Shown: one piece after another, positions 40,007 through 49,565 of the stretch
Layout: the number at the start of each line of letters is the position of its first letter
Numbering within the stretch: position 1 is the first letter of the stretch
Source of the DNA: an uncultured Eudoraea sp.
GTDB lineage: Bacteria > Bacteroidota > Bacteroidia > Flavobacteriales > Flavobacteriaceae
Assembly: GCF_947258925.1 (NCBI RefSeq)
Contig: NZ_CAMYKG010000019.1
Span: forward strand, 1-64,000
DNA length: 64,000 nucleotides
Reading direction: 5' to 3'
Notes under the pieces: generated by a model
Seen by the model: the letters and a program-made list of their open reading frames with translations, nothing else
What the model was told of the DNA's origin: nothing
Database searches by the model: none
Position numbers and translations under genes: made by a program

Positions 40007-41404
40007 ATGTCAAAACAGCGTACAATAGCAAATGAAGTAACATTGACCGGGGTAGGATTACATACCGGTGAGAATGTGAAGATGAAATTTGTTCCTGCAC
40101 CTGAGAATCATGGATTTGCCTTTAAACGTGTAGATTTAGAAGGGGAACCCATTATTGAGGCTGATGCGAATTTCGTGGTGAATACTCAAAGAGGTACTAA
40201 CCTCGAGAAAAGAGGAGTAAAAATCCAAACTTCAGAACATGTTCTTGCTGCACTGGTGGGTATGGATATAGACAATGTCCTGATAGAATTGGATGCTCCG
40301 GAACCCCCTATCATGGATGGCTCATCCAAATTTTTTGTTGAGGCCATTGAGAAAGCGGGCATCGTTGAGCAAAAGGCGGATCGTGAGCAATATGAAGTAA
40401 AAGAGGTAATCAGCTATAAAGATGAGGCCACCGGGAGTGAAATAACGGTGATTCCGGCAGATGATTACAAAATAACAACAATGGTTGATTTTGGCACCAA
40501 GGTTCTGGGAACCCAGAACGCTACTTTGGAGAAAATTGAAGACTTCAAAGAAGAAATTGCCGATGCCCGTACTTTTAGTTTTCTTCATGAATTAGAAATG
40601 CTACTGGAGAATGGGCTCATTAAAGGCGGAGATCTCAATAATGCGATAGTTTATGTAGATAAAGAAATATCGGAATCTACCATGAAGAAACTTGAAAAAG
40701 CTTTTAATAAGAAGAAACTATCTGTAAAACCCAATGGAATATTAGATAATCTGACGTTGCATCAGCCAAATGAAGCAGCAAGACATAAACTCCTTGATGT
40801 CATTGGAGATTTGGCACTGGCAGGGACCCGAATTAAAGGGAAAGTAATTGCCAATAAACCAGGACACTATGTCAATACGCAATTCGCTAAAAAACTTTCC
40901 AAAATTATAAAATTGGAAAAACGGAACAAAGTTCCTAAATACGATTTGGATCAGCCTCCTTTAATGGATATCACAGAAATTATGAAAATGTTGCCGCACA
41001 GGCCACCTTTCTTATTAGTGGATAAAATCATTGAATTATCTGATTCTCATGTAGTAGGGATGAAAAATGTTACAATGAATGAACCCTTCTTCGAGGGGCA
41101 TTTTCCCGGAGCACCGGTAATGCCGGGGGTTCTTCAAGTGGAAGCTATGGCACAAACCGGGGGAATTTTGGTATTGAGCACTGTTCCCGATCCCGAAAAC
41201 TACCTGACTTTCTTTATGAAAATTGACAATGTAAAATTTAAGCAACAAGTAATACCGGGGGATACCTTAGTATTCAAATGCGACCTTATTTCACCTATAC
41301 GCAGAGGGATTTGCCATATGCAGGCCTATGCCTATGCTAATGGAAGATTAGTGTCTGAAGCTGAATTGATGGCCCAAATTGTAAAAACAAAACAAGAAGA
41401 TTAG
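40007..41404 (+). CDS. lpxC/fabZ: Bifunctional LpxC/FabZ
   Basis: N-terminal LpxC (TGVGLHTGENV, TSEHVLAALVGMDIDN, DGSSKFFVEAI) and C-terminal FabZ (MKMLPHRPPFLLVDKI, FFEGHFPGAPVMPGVLQVEAMAQTGG). Confidence 0.95.
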   Translation: MSKQRTIANEVTLTGVGLHTGENVKMKFVPAPENHGFAFKRVDLEGEPIIEADANFVVNTQRGTNLEKRGVKIQTSEHVLAALVGMDIDNVLIELDAPEPPIMDGSSKFFVEAIEKAGIVEQKADREQYEVKEVISYKDEATGSEITVIPADDYKITTMVDFGTKVLGTQNATLEKIEDFKEEIADARTFSFLHELEMLLENGLIKGGDLNNAIVYVDKEISESTMKKLEKAFNKKKLSVKPNGILDNLTLHQPNEAARHKLLDVIGDLALAGTRIKGKVIANKPGHYVNTQFAKKLSKIIKLEKRNKVPKYDLDQPPLMDITEIMKMLPHRPPFLLVDKIIELSDSHVVGMKNVTMNEPFFEGHFPGAPVMPGVLQVEAMAQTGGILVLSTVPDPENYLTFFMKIDNVKFKQQVIPGDTLVFKCDLISPIRRGICHMQAYAYANGRLVSEAELMAQIVKTKQED

Positions 41405-41405
41405 C

Positions 41406-42191
41406 ATGAATCAACCACTGGCCTACGTTCACCCAGGCGCCAAGATTGCCAAAAATGTGGTAATAGAACCTTTTACAACTATCCATAATAATGTGAAAAT
41501 TGGTGATGGCACATGGATAGGTTCTAATGTTACCATCATGGAAGGAGCCCGTATCGGAAAGAACTGTAATATCTTTCCCGGAGCAGTAATTTCAGCTCCT
41601 CCTCAGGACCTGAAGTACAATGGAGAAGAAACCACTGTTGAAATTGGGAATAACACTACCATCAGGGAGTGCGCCACTATCCATAAAGGCACCTCGGACA
41701 GGATGAAAACTGTTATTGGTAAAAATTGCCTTATAATGGCATATTGTCATGTAGCTCACGATTGCTTTGTTGGCAATAATTGTATATTCTCCAACAATTC
41801 AACGCTTGCCGGACATGTCACTATCGGAGATAATGTGATCCTTGCCGGACTTGTGGCCGTACATCAATTTGTATCTATTGGAAATCATGCTTTTGTAACC
41901 GGCGGATCTTTGGTCCGTAAGGACGTACCTCCTTATGTAAAAGGAGCAAGGGAGCCCATGTCATATGTAGGAATAAACTCTGTAGGTTTGCGAAGAAGAG
42001 GATTTAATTCTGATAAGATTCGGGAGATACAGAATATTTATCGAATCCTTTACCAACGAAACTATAACAATACCCAGGCGGTCCAAATCATTGAAGCCGA
42101 AATGGAGGCTACACCGGAGCGGGATGAAATCTTACAGTTTATTCGTGATTCTCAAAGGGGTATTATGAAAGGCTATTTTAGTACAAATTAA
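41406..42191 (+). CDS. lpxA: UDP-N-acetylglucosamine acyltransferase
   Basis: Hexapeptide repeats; GAVISAPPQDLKYNGEETTVEIGNNTTIRECATIHKGT; CHVAHDCFVGNNCI. Confidence 0.95.
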   Translation: MNQPLAYVHPGAKIAKNVVIEPFTTIHNNVKIGDGTWIGSNVTIMEGARIGKNCNIFPGAVISAPPQDLKYNGEETTVEIGNNTTIRECATIHKGTSDRMKTVIGKNCLIMAYCHVAHDCFVGNNCIFSNNSTLAGHVTIGDNVILAGLVAVHQFVSIGNHAFVTGGSLVRKDVPPYVKGAREPMSYVGINSVGLRRRGFNSDKIREIQNIYRILYQRNYNNTQAVQIIEAEMEATPERDEILQFIRDSQRGIMKGYFSTN

Positions 42192-42197
42192 ATTTTT

Positions 42198-42761
42198 ATG
42201 GCAAATACATCTGATATTAGAAAAGGACTATGTATCAAATACAATAATGATATATATAAGATAATTGAATTTTTGCATGTGAAACCCGGAAAAGGCCCCG
42301 CATTTGTAAGAACTAAACTTAAAAGTGTAACCACAGGAAAGGTTTTGGATAATACATTCTCAGCTGGTCATAAGATTGATGACGTGCGGGTTGAAACAAG
42401 ATCTTACCAGTTTTTATATGCCGAAGGTGATACCTATCATTTCATGAATACAGATGATTATAACCAAATTTCACTTCAGGAAGGTATTCTCGATGCACCG
42501 GGACTCCTTAAAGAAGGTGAAGTTGTAACCGTTATGTTTAATACGGAAGATAGTATGCCATTATCTGTTGATATGCCTGCCAGTGTTGTATTGGAAGTTA
42601 CACATACGGAACCGGGGGTAAAGGGAAATACCGCTACAAACGCTTCCAAACCGGCAGTGGTGGAGACCGGGGCAAAAGTGAATGTGCCTCTTTTCATCAA
42701 TGAAGGGGATAAAATAAAAATTGACACAGAAAAGGGCTCTTATATGGAAAGGGCCAAATAA
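42198..42761 (+). CDS. efp: Elongation factor P
   Basis: MANTSDIRKGLCIKYNNDIYKIIEFLHVKPGKGPAFVRTKLKSVTTGKV; THTEPGVKGNTATNASKPAVVETGAKVNVPLFINEGDKIKIDT. Confidence 0.97.
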   Translation: MANTSDIRKGLCIKYNNDIYKIIEFLHVKPGKGPAFVRTKLKSVTTGKVLDNTFSAGHKIDDVRVETRSYQFLYAEGDTYHFMNTDDYNQISLQEGILDAPGLLKEGEVVTVMFNTEDSMPLSVDMPASVVLEVTHTEPGVKGNTATNASKPAVVETGAKVNVPLFINEGDKIKIDTEKGSYMERAK

Positions 42762-42855
42762 TATTGTATTAATTAACTGATATAAAATTAGTTACAATAT
42801 TTAAATTAATGTATTAGTTCATATATAATTAATTTTAATTTTGAACATATAATTT

Positions 42856-43753
42856 GTGAAATTTCCAAAACAGTATACGTTAAAACAAATTGCAGGGATC
42901 ATCAAATCTGAATATGTAGGAGCGGATGATTTTCCTGTTTATGGAATGAACGAAATACATGTTGTGGAGAAAGGAGATATTGTTTTTGTTGATCACCCCA
43001 AGTATTACGATAAAGCACTGAACTCTGAAGCTACGGTAGTCCTGATAAACAAAAAAGTAGCTTGTCCGGAGGGCAAGGCATTACTCATAACCAAGGATCC
43101 TTTTAACGATTTCAATACTTTAACAAATTATTTCAAGCCTTTTGAGAAAGCAGATTTGATGACATCAAAATCTGCCAAAATAGGGAAGAATACCCATATT
43201 CAGCCCAATGTATTTATTGGTAATAATGTCATAATAGGGGATGATTGTATTATTCATCCTAATGTTTGTAGGTGTCGCATTTCTTGGGTGGATTGTCTTT
43301 CAATCTTACTTTGCAACAAGGACATCTCTTGGTTTTCTACGTTCGGGTGGACGCGTAATCATTGAAGATCATGTTGATATTGGAGCACTTTGCTCTATAG
43401 ACAGGGGTGTAACAGGCGATACCACAATTAAGAAAGGGAGTAAACTGGATAACCAAATACAGGTTGGACATGATACGGTTATAGGTGAGAAATGTTTAAT
43501 CGCTTCGCAGACGGGAATTGCCGGCTGTGTAGTTATAGAGGATGAAGTCACTATCTGGGGGCAAGTAGGGATCATTAGTGGAATAACTATTGGCAGGAAA
43601 GCCGTTATAATGGCGCAAGCCGGTATTACGAGATCTCTTGAAGGAGGAAAAAGTTATTTTGGAAGTCCGGCCGGTGAATCGCGGGAAAAATTAAGAGAAT
43701 TAGCGCATCTGCGCAATCTTCCTTCGATTTTAGAAGATTTAAACAAAGAATAA
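42856..43753 (+). pseudogene. Second LpxD-like N-acyltransferase, frameshifted around 43263-43342
   Basis: N-terminal half in frame of 42856 up to CIIHPNV; C-terminal half (SGGRVIIEDHVDIGALCSIDRGVTGDTTIKKGSKLDNQIQVGHD...) in the frame of the 43241-43753 ORF. Confidence 0.8.
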
Positions 43754-43818
43754 GCGTTTATCTACCTGATATTCGTTTTCAAAAATATATTTTTGCATAT
43801 CAATAACTAAAATAGACA

Positions 43819-44691
43819 ATGAGCGTACTTGTAAATAAAGATTCTAAAATAATTGTTCAGGGTTTTACCGGTAGCGAAGGTACTTTTCACTCAGAACAGA
43901 TGATAGCCTATGGCACTAATGTAGTCGGAGGAGTAACACCCGGAAAAGGTGGTCAGGAACATCTGGGTAAACCGGTTTTTAATACTGTTGAAGATGCCGT
44001 TCAAAAGGCCGGAGCAGATACCTCAATTATTTTTGTACCACCGGCATTTGCTGCAGATGCCATAATGGAAGCAGCAAGCGCGGGCATCAAGGTCATTATA
44101 ACTATTACGGAAGGTATCCCTGTAGCGGATATGGTCAAAGTAAATAATTATATTAAAAATAGAGATTGCACCCTAATTGGTCCTAATTGCCCGGGAGTGA
44201 TTACACCAGACGAAGCCAAGGTAGGTATAATGCCGGGGTTTGTATTTAAAAAAGGGAACATAGGTATTGTTTCTAAATCCGGGACTCTAACTTATGAAGC
44301 GGCAGATCAGGTGGTTAGACAGGGTCTGGGAATCACAACAGCCATAGGCATAGGTGGCGATCCCATTATTGGTACTACGACAAAGGAAGCTGTGGAATTG
44401 CTGATAAATGATCCCGATACAGAATGTGTGGTCATGATAGGGGAAATAGGAGGGCAGCTGGAAGCTGACGCCGCTAAATGGTATAAAGCCAGCGGAAGTA
44501 AAAAACCAATTGTTGGTTTCATTGCAGGTGAAACAGCCCCTGCAGGCAGGACAATGGGGCATGCCGGTGCAATAGTTGGAGGAACCGACGATACCGCACA
44601 GGCAAAGAAACGTATTATGCGCGAATGTGGAATAAATGTAGTGGATTCTCCGGCGGAGATAGGTAAAAAAGTAAAAGAAGTGATAGGATAA
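43819..44691 (+). CDS. sucD: Succinate-CoA ligase subunit alpha
   Basis: [54 protein letters not shown]. Confidence 0.97.
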   Translation: MSVLVNKDSKIIVQGFTGSEGTFHSEQMIAYGTNVVGGVTPGKGGQEHLGKPVFNTVEDAVQKAGADTSIIFVPPAFAADAIMEAASAGIKVIITITEGIPVADMVKVNNYIKNRDCTLIGPNCPGVITPDEAKVGIMPGFVFKKGNIGIVSKSGTLTYEAADQVVRQGLGITTAIGIGGDPIIGTTTKEAVELLINDPDTECVVMIGEIGGQLEADAAKWYKASGSKKPIVGFIAGETAPAGRTMGHAGAIVGGTDDTAQAKKRIMRECGINVVDSPAEIGKKVKEVIG

Positions 44692-44722
44692 TTAAACTTT
44701 AGAAATAGATATTACCAAGAAG

Positions 44723-44751
44723 AAAATCCTGAATTGATCGGGATTTTTTTT
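44723..44751 (+). terminator. Intrinsic terminator after sucD
   Basis: aaAATCCtgaattgatcgGGATTtttttt. Confidence 0.75.
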
Positions 44752-44773
44752 AGCCTTTATGTGAAACAAAACC

Positions 44774-44781
44774 TATCTTTG
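44774..44781 (+). promoter_or_regulatory. -7 box candidate TATCTTTG upstream of fabG
   Basis: Exact TAnnTTTG 29 nt before the ATG at 44810; no clear TTG -33 element. Confidence 0.4.
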
Positions 44782-44809
44782 GAATACTAGGAGTAAACAA
44801 AATTAGGAT

Positions 44810-45556
44810 ATGAAAATATTAGAAGGAAAGAATGTTATTATAACCGGTGCTAGTCGGGGTATAGGTATGGGTATTGCCCGTGTTTTTGCCGAACATGGTG
44901 CAAATGTTGCCTTTACGTTTAGCTCTAGTGAAGCTCCTGCACTGGAATTGGAAAAAGAGCTAAACACAAAAGGAATAAAAGCCAAAGCATATAAAAGTAA
45001 TGCTGCGAACTTTACCGATTGTGAAAACCTTGTTACGAAGGTGTTAGAGGATTTTGGAGGAATTGATGTATTGATAAATAATGCGGGTATTACAAAAGAT
45101 AACTTGTTAATGCGGATGCGGGAAGAGGATTTTGATACAGTGATTGAAATTAATCTGAAATCTGTTTTTAATATGACGAAAGCGGTACAGCGGACTATGT
45201 TAAAGCAGCGCAAGGGATCTATTATCAATATGAGTAGCGTGGTAGGGGTGAAAGGAAATGCCGGCCAGTCCAATTATGCGGCTTCCAAAGCAGGAATAAT
45301 TGGGTTTACGAAATCTCTGGCCCTTGAACTTGGTTCCAGAAATATTCGATGCAACGCCATTGCACCGGGTTTTATTGAAACCGAAATGACGGACAAATTA
45401 GATGAAAAAACGGTTGAAGGATGGAGGGAGGCAATTCCATTAAAACGGGGCGGTACTCCCACGGATGTTGCTAACGCATGTTTATACCTAGCTTCAGATC
45501 TTTCTGACTACATAACTGGTCAGGTATTGAATGTTGATGGCGGAATGCTTACATAA
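44810..45556 (+). CDS. fabG: 3-oxoacyl-[ACP] reductase
   Basis: GASRGIGMGIARVFAEHG, NNAGITKDNLLMRM, YAASKAGIIGFTKSLALELGSRNIRCNAIAPGFIETEMT. Confidence 0.95.
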   Translation: MKILEGKNVIITGASRGIGMGIARVFAEHGANVAFTFSSSEAPALELEKELNTKGIKAKAYKSNAANFTDCENLVTKVLEDFGGIDVLINNAGITKDNLLMRMREEDFDTVIEINLKSVFNMTKAVQRTMLKQRKGSIINMSSVVGVKGNAGQSNYAASKAGIIGFTKSLALELGSRNIRCNAIAPGFIETEMTDKLDEKTVEGWREAIPLKRGGTPTDVANACLYLASDLSDYITGQVLNVDGGMLT

Positions 45557-45643
45557 CACCTGTTAATACAACAGTTCTCAAACCTTAAGATGGACCTCCC
45601 CGTTTAAGAGGTTTAATCAACCAGGTACTATCCAGAAAGTTTC

Positions 45644-47677
45644 ATGCAAACACAAACAGTATTCCTGATAATTCTTGCGGCTATCCTGGCTTTGGGGTTG
45701 GTTATTTTCCAATATTATTACAAGTCTAAAGGTAGGGGTGCCCTGTATTTAGCACTTTCTTCGTTAAGATTTCTGGCATTTTTTGGTATTTTTTTGCTAC
45801 TTGTAAATCCCAAACTAACTAAGGAACAATATTCTATTGAGAAAACGAACCTCATTCTTTTATCGGACAATTCTTCCTCCATTGATCAATCCACAGGAAT
45901 TGCTCAGCTCCTGCAAATAAGAAACCAAATTAAGAATAGTACTGATATCAAGGAAAGATTTAATCTTAAGGAGTATACCTTCGGGGCAGAGTTAAACACT
46001 TCAGACAGTTTGTCTTTTACCGAGAGAGCTACCGATATTGGTCGCAGCCTTTCATCTGTCAATGAAATATATGCTGGCAGCCCTACGGCAGTCTTGCTGC
46101 TATCGGATGGGAACCAGACATTAGGTGAGGATTATGAGTTTTATGGGGGAAGACAAAAGTTTCCAATTTATTCTTTTGCAATAGGAGACACAACAAGCTA
46201 TCAGGATCTTAAAATAGATCAGTTAAATACAAATAAATATGCTTTCCTGAAAAATAGATATCCCATTGAAATATTTGTATCCTATCAAGGTGATAATACC
46301 GTAACAACGGTTCTTAATATTACTGAAGGGGGGAAAAATATTTACAAAGAACAGCTAGTATTGACCGAGAATGAGAATACCAAAATTATCAATACGTTAT
46401 TGGATGCTTCTTCCGTGGGAATTAAAAATCTCAAGATAAGCCTTACTCCACTGGAAAATGAAAGGAATATAAACAATAACATCAGGCAAATTGGGGTAGA
46501 AGTCATTGATGAAAAAACAACTATTGCCCTGGTCTCCAAAATTCTTCATCCTGATCTCGGGACCATAAAAAAAGCAATTGAAAGTAATGAACAAAGATCT
46601 GTATCTATTGTAAAACCCTCCCGATCTTCTGATGAACTGGAGGAATTTGATCTGTTTATTTTGTACCAGCCGGATACATCTTTTGAAAATGTTTATTCCT
46701 ATATAGAGAAAAAAGGGGTAAATATTTTTACGATTACGGGTCCCAAAACCGATTGGAATTTTCTAAACGAAATTCAGAATAGTTTTCAGAAAAATAGTTA
46801 TGATCAAAAGGAAGAAGTTACACCGATTCTAAATCAGGGATTTACTCTTTTTGATATCACGGATTTTGATGTCTCAGAATTTCCTCCTGTTGAAACTACC
46901 CTGGGTGATTTACTTATTACTGCCTCTTATGAAAATTTATTGAGCCAACGCATTAAGGGGGTAGATATGAATGAACCTCTGTTTACTGTATTGGAAACAA
47001 ATTCACGTCGGGAGGCCATACTTTTTGGTGAAAATATCTGGAAATGGCGTATACAGAGCTATCGCGATGAACAGGAATTTAAGAGGTTTGATGCGTTTAT
47101 CTCAAAAATTATATTATATCTGGCAAAAAACAAATCGAGGGACAGACTAGAGCTAGATTATGAGAATATTTATCAGGGACTGAATGAAGCTACTATTAAA
47201 GCTTCTTATTTTGATGAAACTTTTGTTTTTGATAACAACGCAACCATAAACATAACACTGGATAATCCGGAAAAGAACCTTACCAGACAAATTCCTATGT
47301 TACTGAAAAACGGTTATTACGAAGCTGACATACGCGCACTTCCTTATGGGGACTATGGTTTTTCAGTCGATGTAGAGGGTGAAGGGCTATCAAAAAAGGG
47401 AAAATTTACAATCCTGGACTACGATTTGGAAAAACAATTATTATCCACCAATTATAAGAAATTGCAAAGGTTGGCCGGCAGTACCAATGCTTCACATTAT
47501 TATCCATCTCAAGTCCCAGAATTTATTGAAGACATAATAAGGGATAATAGATATTTACCGGTTCAGAAAAGCAAGCAAAATGTCGTATCTTTGATCGATT
47601 TTAAAATTCTCCTGATTATCATTGCTGCGTCTTTGACGGCAGAATGGTTTCTCAGAAAATATAACGGACTAATTTAA
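45644..47677 (+). CDS. VWA-domain-like membrane protein
   Basis: TM helices at both ends; ILLSDNSSSIDQS and AVLLLSDGNQTLG (VWA-type motifs). Confidence 0.75.
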   Translation: MQTQTVFLIILAAILALGLVIFQYYYKSKGRGALYLALSSLRFLAFFGIFLLLVNPKLTKEQYSIEKTNLILLSDNSSSIDQSTGIAQLLQIRNQIKNSTDIKERFNLKEYTFGAELNTSDSLSFTERATDIGRSLSSVNEIYAGSPTAVLLLSDGNQTLGEDYEFYGGRQKFPIYSFAIGDTTSYQDLKIDQLNTNKYAFLKNRYPIEIFVSYQGDNTVTTVLNITEGGKNIYKEQLVLTENENTKIINTLLDASSVGIKNLKISLTPLENERNINNNIRQIGVEVIDEKTTIALVSKILHPDLGTIKKAIESNEQRSVSIVKPSRSSDELEEFDLFILYQPDTSFENVYSYIEKKGVNIFTITGPKTDWNFLNEIQNSFQKNSYDQKEEVTPILNQGFTLFDITDFDVSEFPPVETTLGDLLITASYENLLSQRIKGVDMNEPLFTVLETNSRREAILFGENIWKWRIQSYRDEQEFKRFDAFISKIILYLAKNKSRDRLELDYENIYQGLNEATIKASYFDETFVFDNNATINITLDNPEKNLTRQIPMLLKNGYYEADIRALPYGDYGFSVDVEGEGLSKKGKFTILDYDLEKQLLSTNYKKLQRLAGSTNASHYYPSQVPEFIEDIIRDNRYLPVQKSKQNVVSLIDFKILLIIIAASLTAEWFLRKYNGLI

Positions 47678-47689
47678 AAAAAATATCAA

Positions 47690-48505
47690 ATGGATAAATT
47701 ACCAAAAATAGCATTGCCCGCAGTGTTTATAATAATTTTAGTGATTATAATTATTTCTAAATCAGCAGTTACTATTGGCTCTGGTGAAGCAGGCGTTCTT
47801 TATCGAACTTTTGGAAATGGCGTGGTGACTGATGAACCTCCTCTCAATGAGGGCTTTCATATTGTCGCACCCTGGAATAAAGTTTTTATTTATGAAGTTA
47901 GGCAACAGGAAGTTTTCGAAAAGATGAAAGTACTTTCCAGTAATGGATTGGACATTCAGCTTGACGCATCTGCCTGGTTTCAACCTGATTATGCTGCTCT
48001 AGGCAAATTACATCAGGAAAAAAGTGAGCAATATAAAGAGCGTATTCTTCTTCCTGCAATTAGATCGGCTGCTCGTAGTGTAGTGGGGAGATATACCCCT
48101 GAACAATTATACTCCAGTAAACGAGACGCTATTCAGGTTGAGATTTTTGAGGAAACTAAGAATATAGTTCAGGATCAGTATATACAATTAAATGAAATTC
48201 TTATTCGTGATGTTACCCTACCTCCAACAATTAAAGAGGCCATCGAAAGAAAACTAAAACAGGAACAGGAATCCCTGGAATATGAATTTCGTTTAGTTAC
48301 GGCGGCAAAAGAGGCAGAAAAAGTACGTATTGAAGCACAGGGGAAGGCCGATGCCAATAAAATACTAAGCGCCTCATTAACCGATAAAATCTTACAGGAT
48401 AAGGGTATCGATGCCACTTTAAAAATGGCAGAGTCTCCTAATTCCAAAGTAGTGGTTATAGGATCCGGAGGAGATGGGTTACCGCTTATTTTAGGAAATA
48501 ATTAA
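47690..48505 (+). CDS. Prohibitin/SPFH family protein
   Basis: GEAGVLYRTFGNGVVTDEPPLNEGFHIVAPWNKVFIYEVRQQEV; RSVVGRYTPEQLYSSKRDAIQVEI. Confidence 0.92.
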   Translation: MDKLPKIALPAVFIIILVIIIISKSAVTIGSGEAGVLYRTFGNGVVTDEPPLNEGFHIVAPWNKVFIYEVRQQEVFEKMKVLSSNGLDIQLDASAWFQPDYAALGKLHQEKSEQYKERILLPAIRSAARSVVGRYTPEQLYSSKRDAIQVEIFEETKNIVQDQYIQLNEILIRDVTLPPTIKEAIERKLKQEQESLEYEFRLVTAAKEAEKVRIEAQGKADANKILSASLTDKILQDKGIDATLKMAESPNSKVVVIGSGGDGLPLILGNN

Positions 48506-48512
48506 TTGTAAT

Positions 48513-48520
48513 TAATTTTG
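48513..48520 (+). promoter_or_regulatory. -7 box candidate TAATTTTG for the his operon leader
   Basis: Exact TAnnTTTG 33 nt before the leader-peptide ATG. Alternative: TTG(48518-48520)-N18-TAATTTTA(48539-48546). Confidence 0.4.
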
Positions 48521-48553
48521 AGAACTAAAAATTAATTCTAATTTTACATTCTA

Positions 48554-48607
48554 ATGAAAATTCAAAATACACATCATCATTTGTACACTTGCGCTCAGGC
48601 GAGGTAG
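48554..48607 (+). CDS. hisL: Putative his operon leader peptide MKIQNTHHHLYTCAQAR
   Basis: 17-codon ORF with three consecutive CAT (His) codons, 31 nt upstream of an intrinsic terminator that precedes hisG. Confidence 0.85.
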   Translation: MKIQNTHHHLYTCAQAR

Positions 48608-48637
48608 AAATGTATTGTTGTATTTCAAAATATATCT

Positions 48638-48672
48638 AACCCGTTTGAGCAATCAAGCGGGTTTTGCTTTTA
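48638..48672 (+). terminator. his attenuator terminator hairpin
   Basis: AACCCGTTTGA-GCAA-TCAAGCGGGTT (11-bp stem with one G-U, GNRA loop) then TTGCTTTTAT. Confidence 0.85.
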
Positions 48673-48707
48673 TATCTTTTTGATTGTTGAACATGAAAAA
48701 ATGACTA

Positions 48708-49565
48708 ATGGAGAAATTAAAAATAGCTATACAAAAGTCTGGAAGGCTTAATCAGGATTCTATAAAAATTCTAAAGGATTGTGGTATTTCTATTGATAAT
48801 GGCAAGGACCAGTTGAAAGCTTCGGCCCGGAATTTTCCAATGGAAATCTTTTATTTGAGAAATGGGGATATTCCACAGTATCTGAAAGACGGTGTTGTTG
48901 ATATTGCTATTATTGGAGAAAATGTACTTGAAGAAAAAGGTGGCAACATCGCTGTAGCGGAAAAACTGGGGTTTTCCAGATGCAGGGTTTCTCTGGCCAT
49001 TCCCAGGGCCAGTGCGTATAATGGAATCAAAGATTTAGCAGGAAAACAAATTGCAACCTCTTATCCAAATACGCTCAATGCATACCTTTCGAACAAAGGT
49101 GTTCAGGCAGATCTTCACATAATCAATGGCTCAGTGGAAATTGCACCCAACATTGGACTGGCAGACGCTATCTGTGATATTGTATCCAGCGGGAGTACCT
49201 TGTTTAAGAATAACCTTAAGGAAGTAGAGGTGATGATGAATAGTGAAGCGGTTTTGGCTGTTTCACCCAGGATTAAAAGTAATCAGAATGAAATTCTGGA
49301 AGATCTGATCTTTAGAATAAAGTCTGTGTTGGCAGGAAGGCAATCCAAATATATTTTGATGAATGCCCCAAATGACAAGCTTGATGCGATTATTAAATTG
49401 TTGCCGGGCATGCGGAGTCCGACTGTACTGCCTTTGGCTGAAGAAGGATGGAGTTCAGTGCATACGGTAATAAATAAGGATAAATTCTGGGAAGTGATAA
49501 ATGAGTTGAAACTCGCTGGCGCCGAAGGAATATTAGTGTGTCCGATAGAGAAAATGGTTCTATGA
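48708..49565 (+). CDS. hisG: ATP phosphoribosyltransferase (long form)
   Basis: KIAIQKSGRLNQDSIKILKDCGI; VDIAIIGENVLEEK; GLADAICDIVSSGSTL. Confidence 0.95.
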   Translation: MEKLKIAIQKSGRLNQDSIKILKDCGISIDNGKDQLKASARNFPMEIFYLRNGDIPQYLKDGVVDIAIIGENVLEEKGGNIAVAEKLGFSRCRVSLAIPRASAYNGIKDLAGKQIATSYPNTLNAYLSNKGVQADLHIINGSVEIAPNIGLADAICDIVSSGSTLFKNNLKEVEVMMNSEAVLAVSPRIKSNQNEILEDLIFRIKSVLAGRQSKYILMNAPNDKLDAIIKLLPGMRSPTVLPLAEEGWSSVHTVINKDKFWEVINELKLAGAEGILVCPIEKMVL

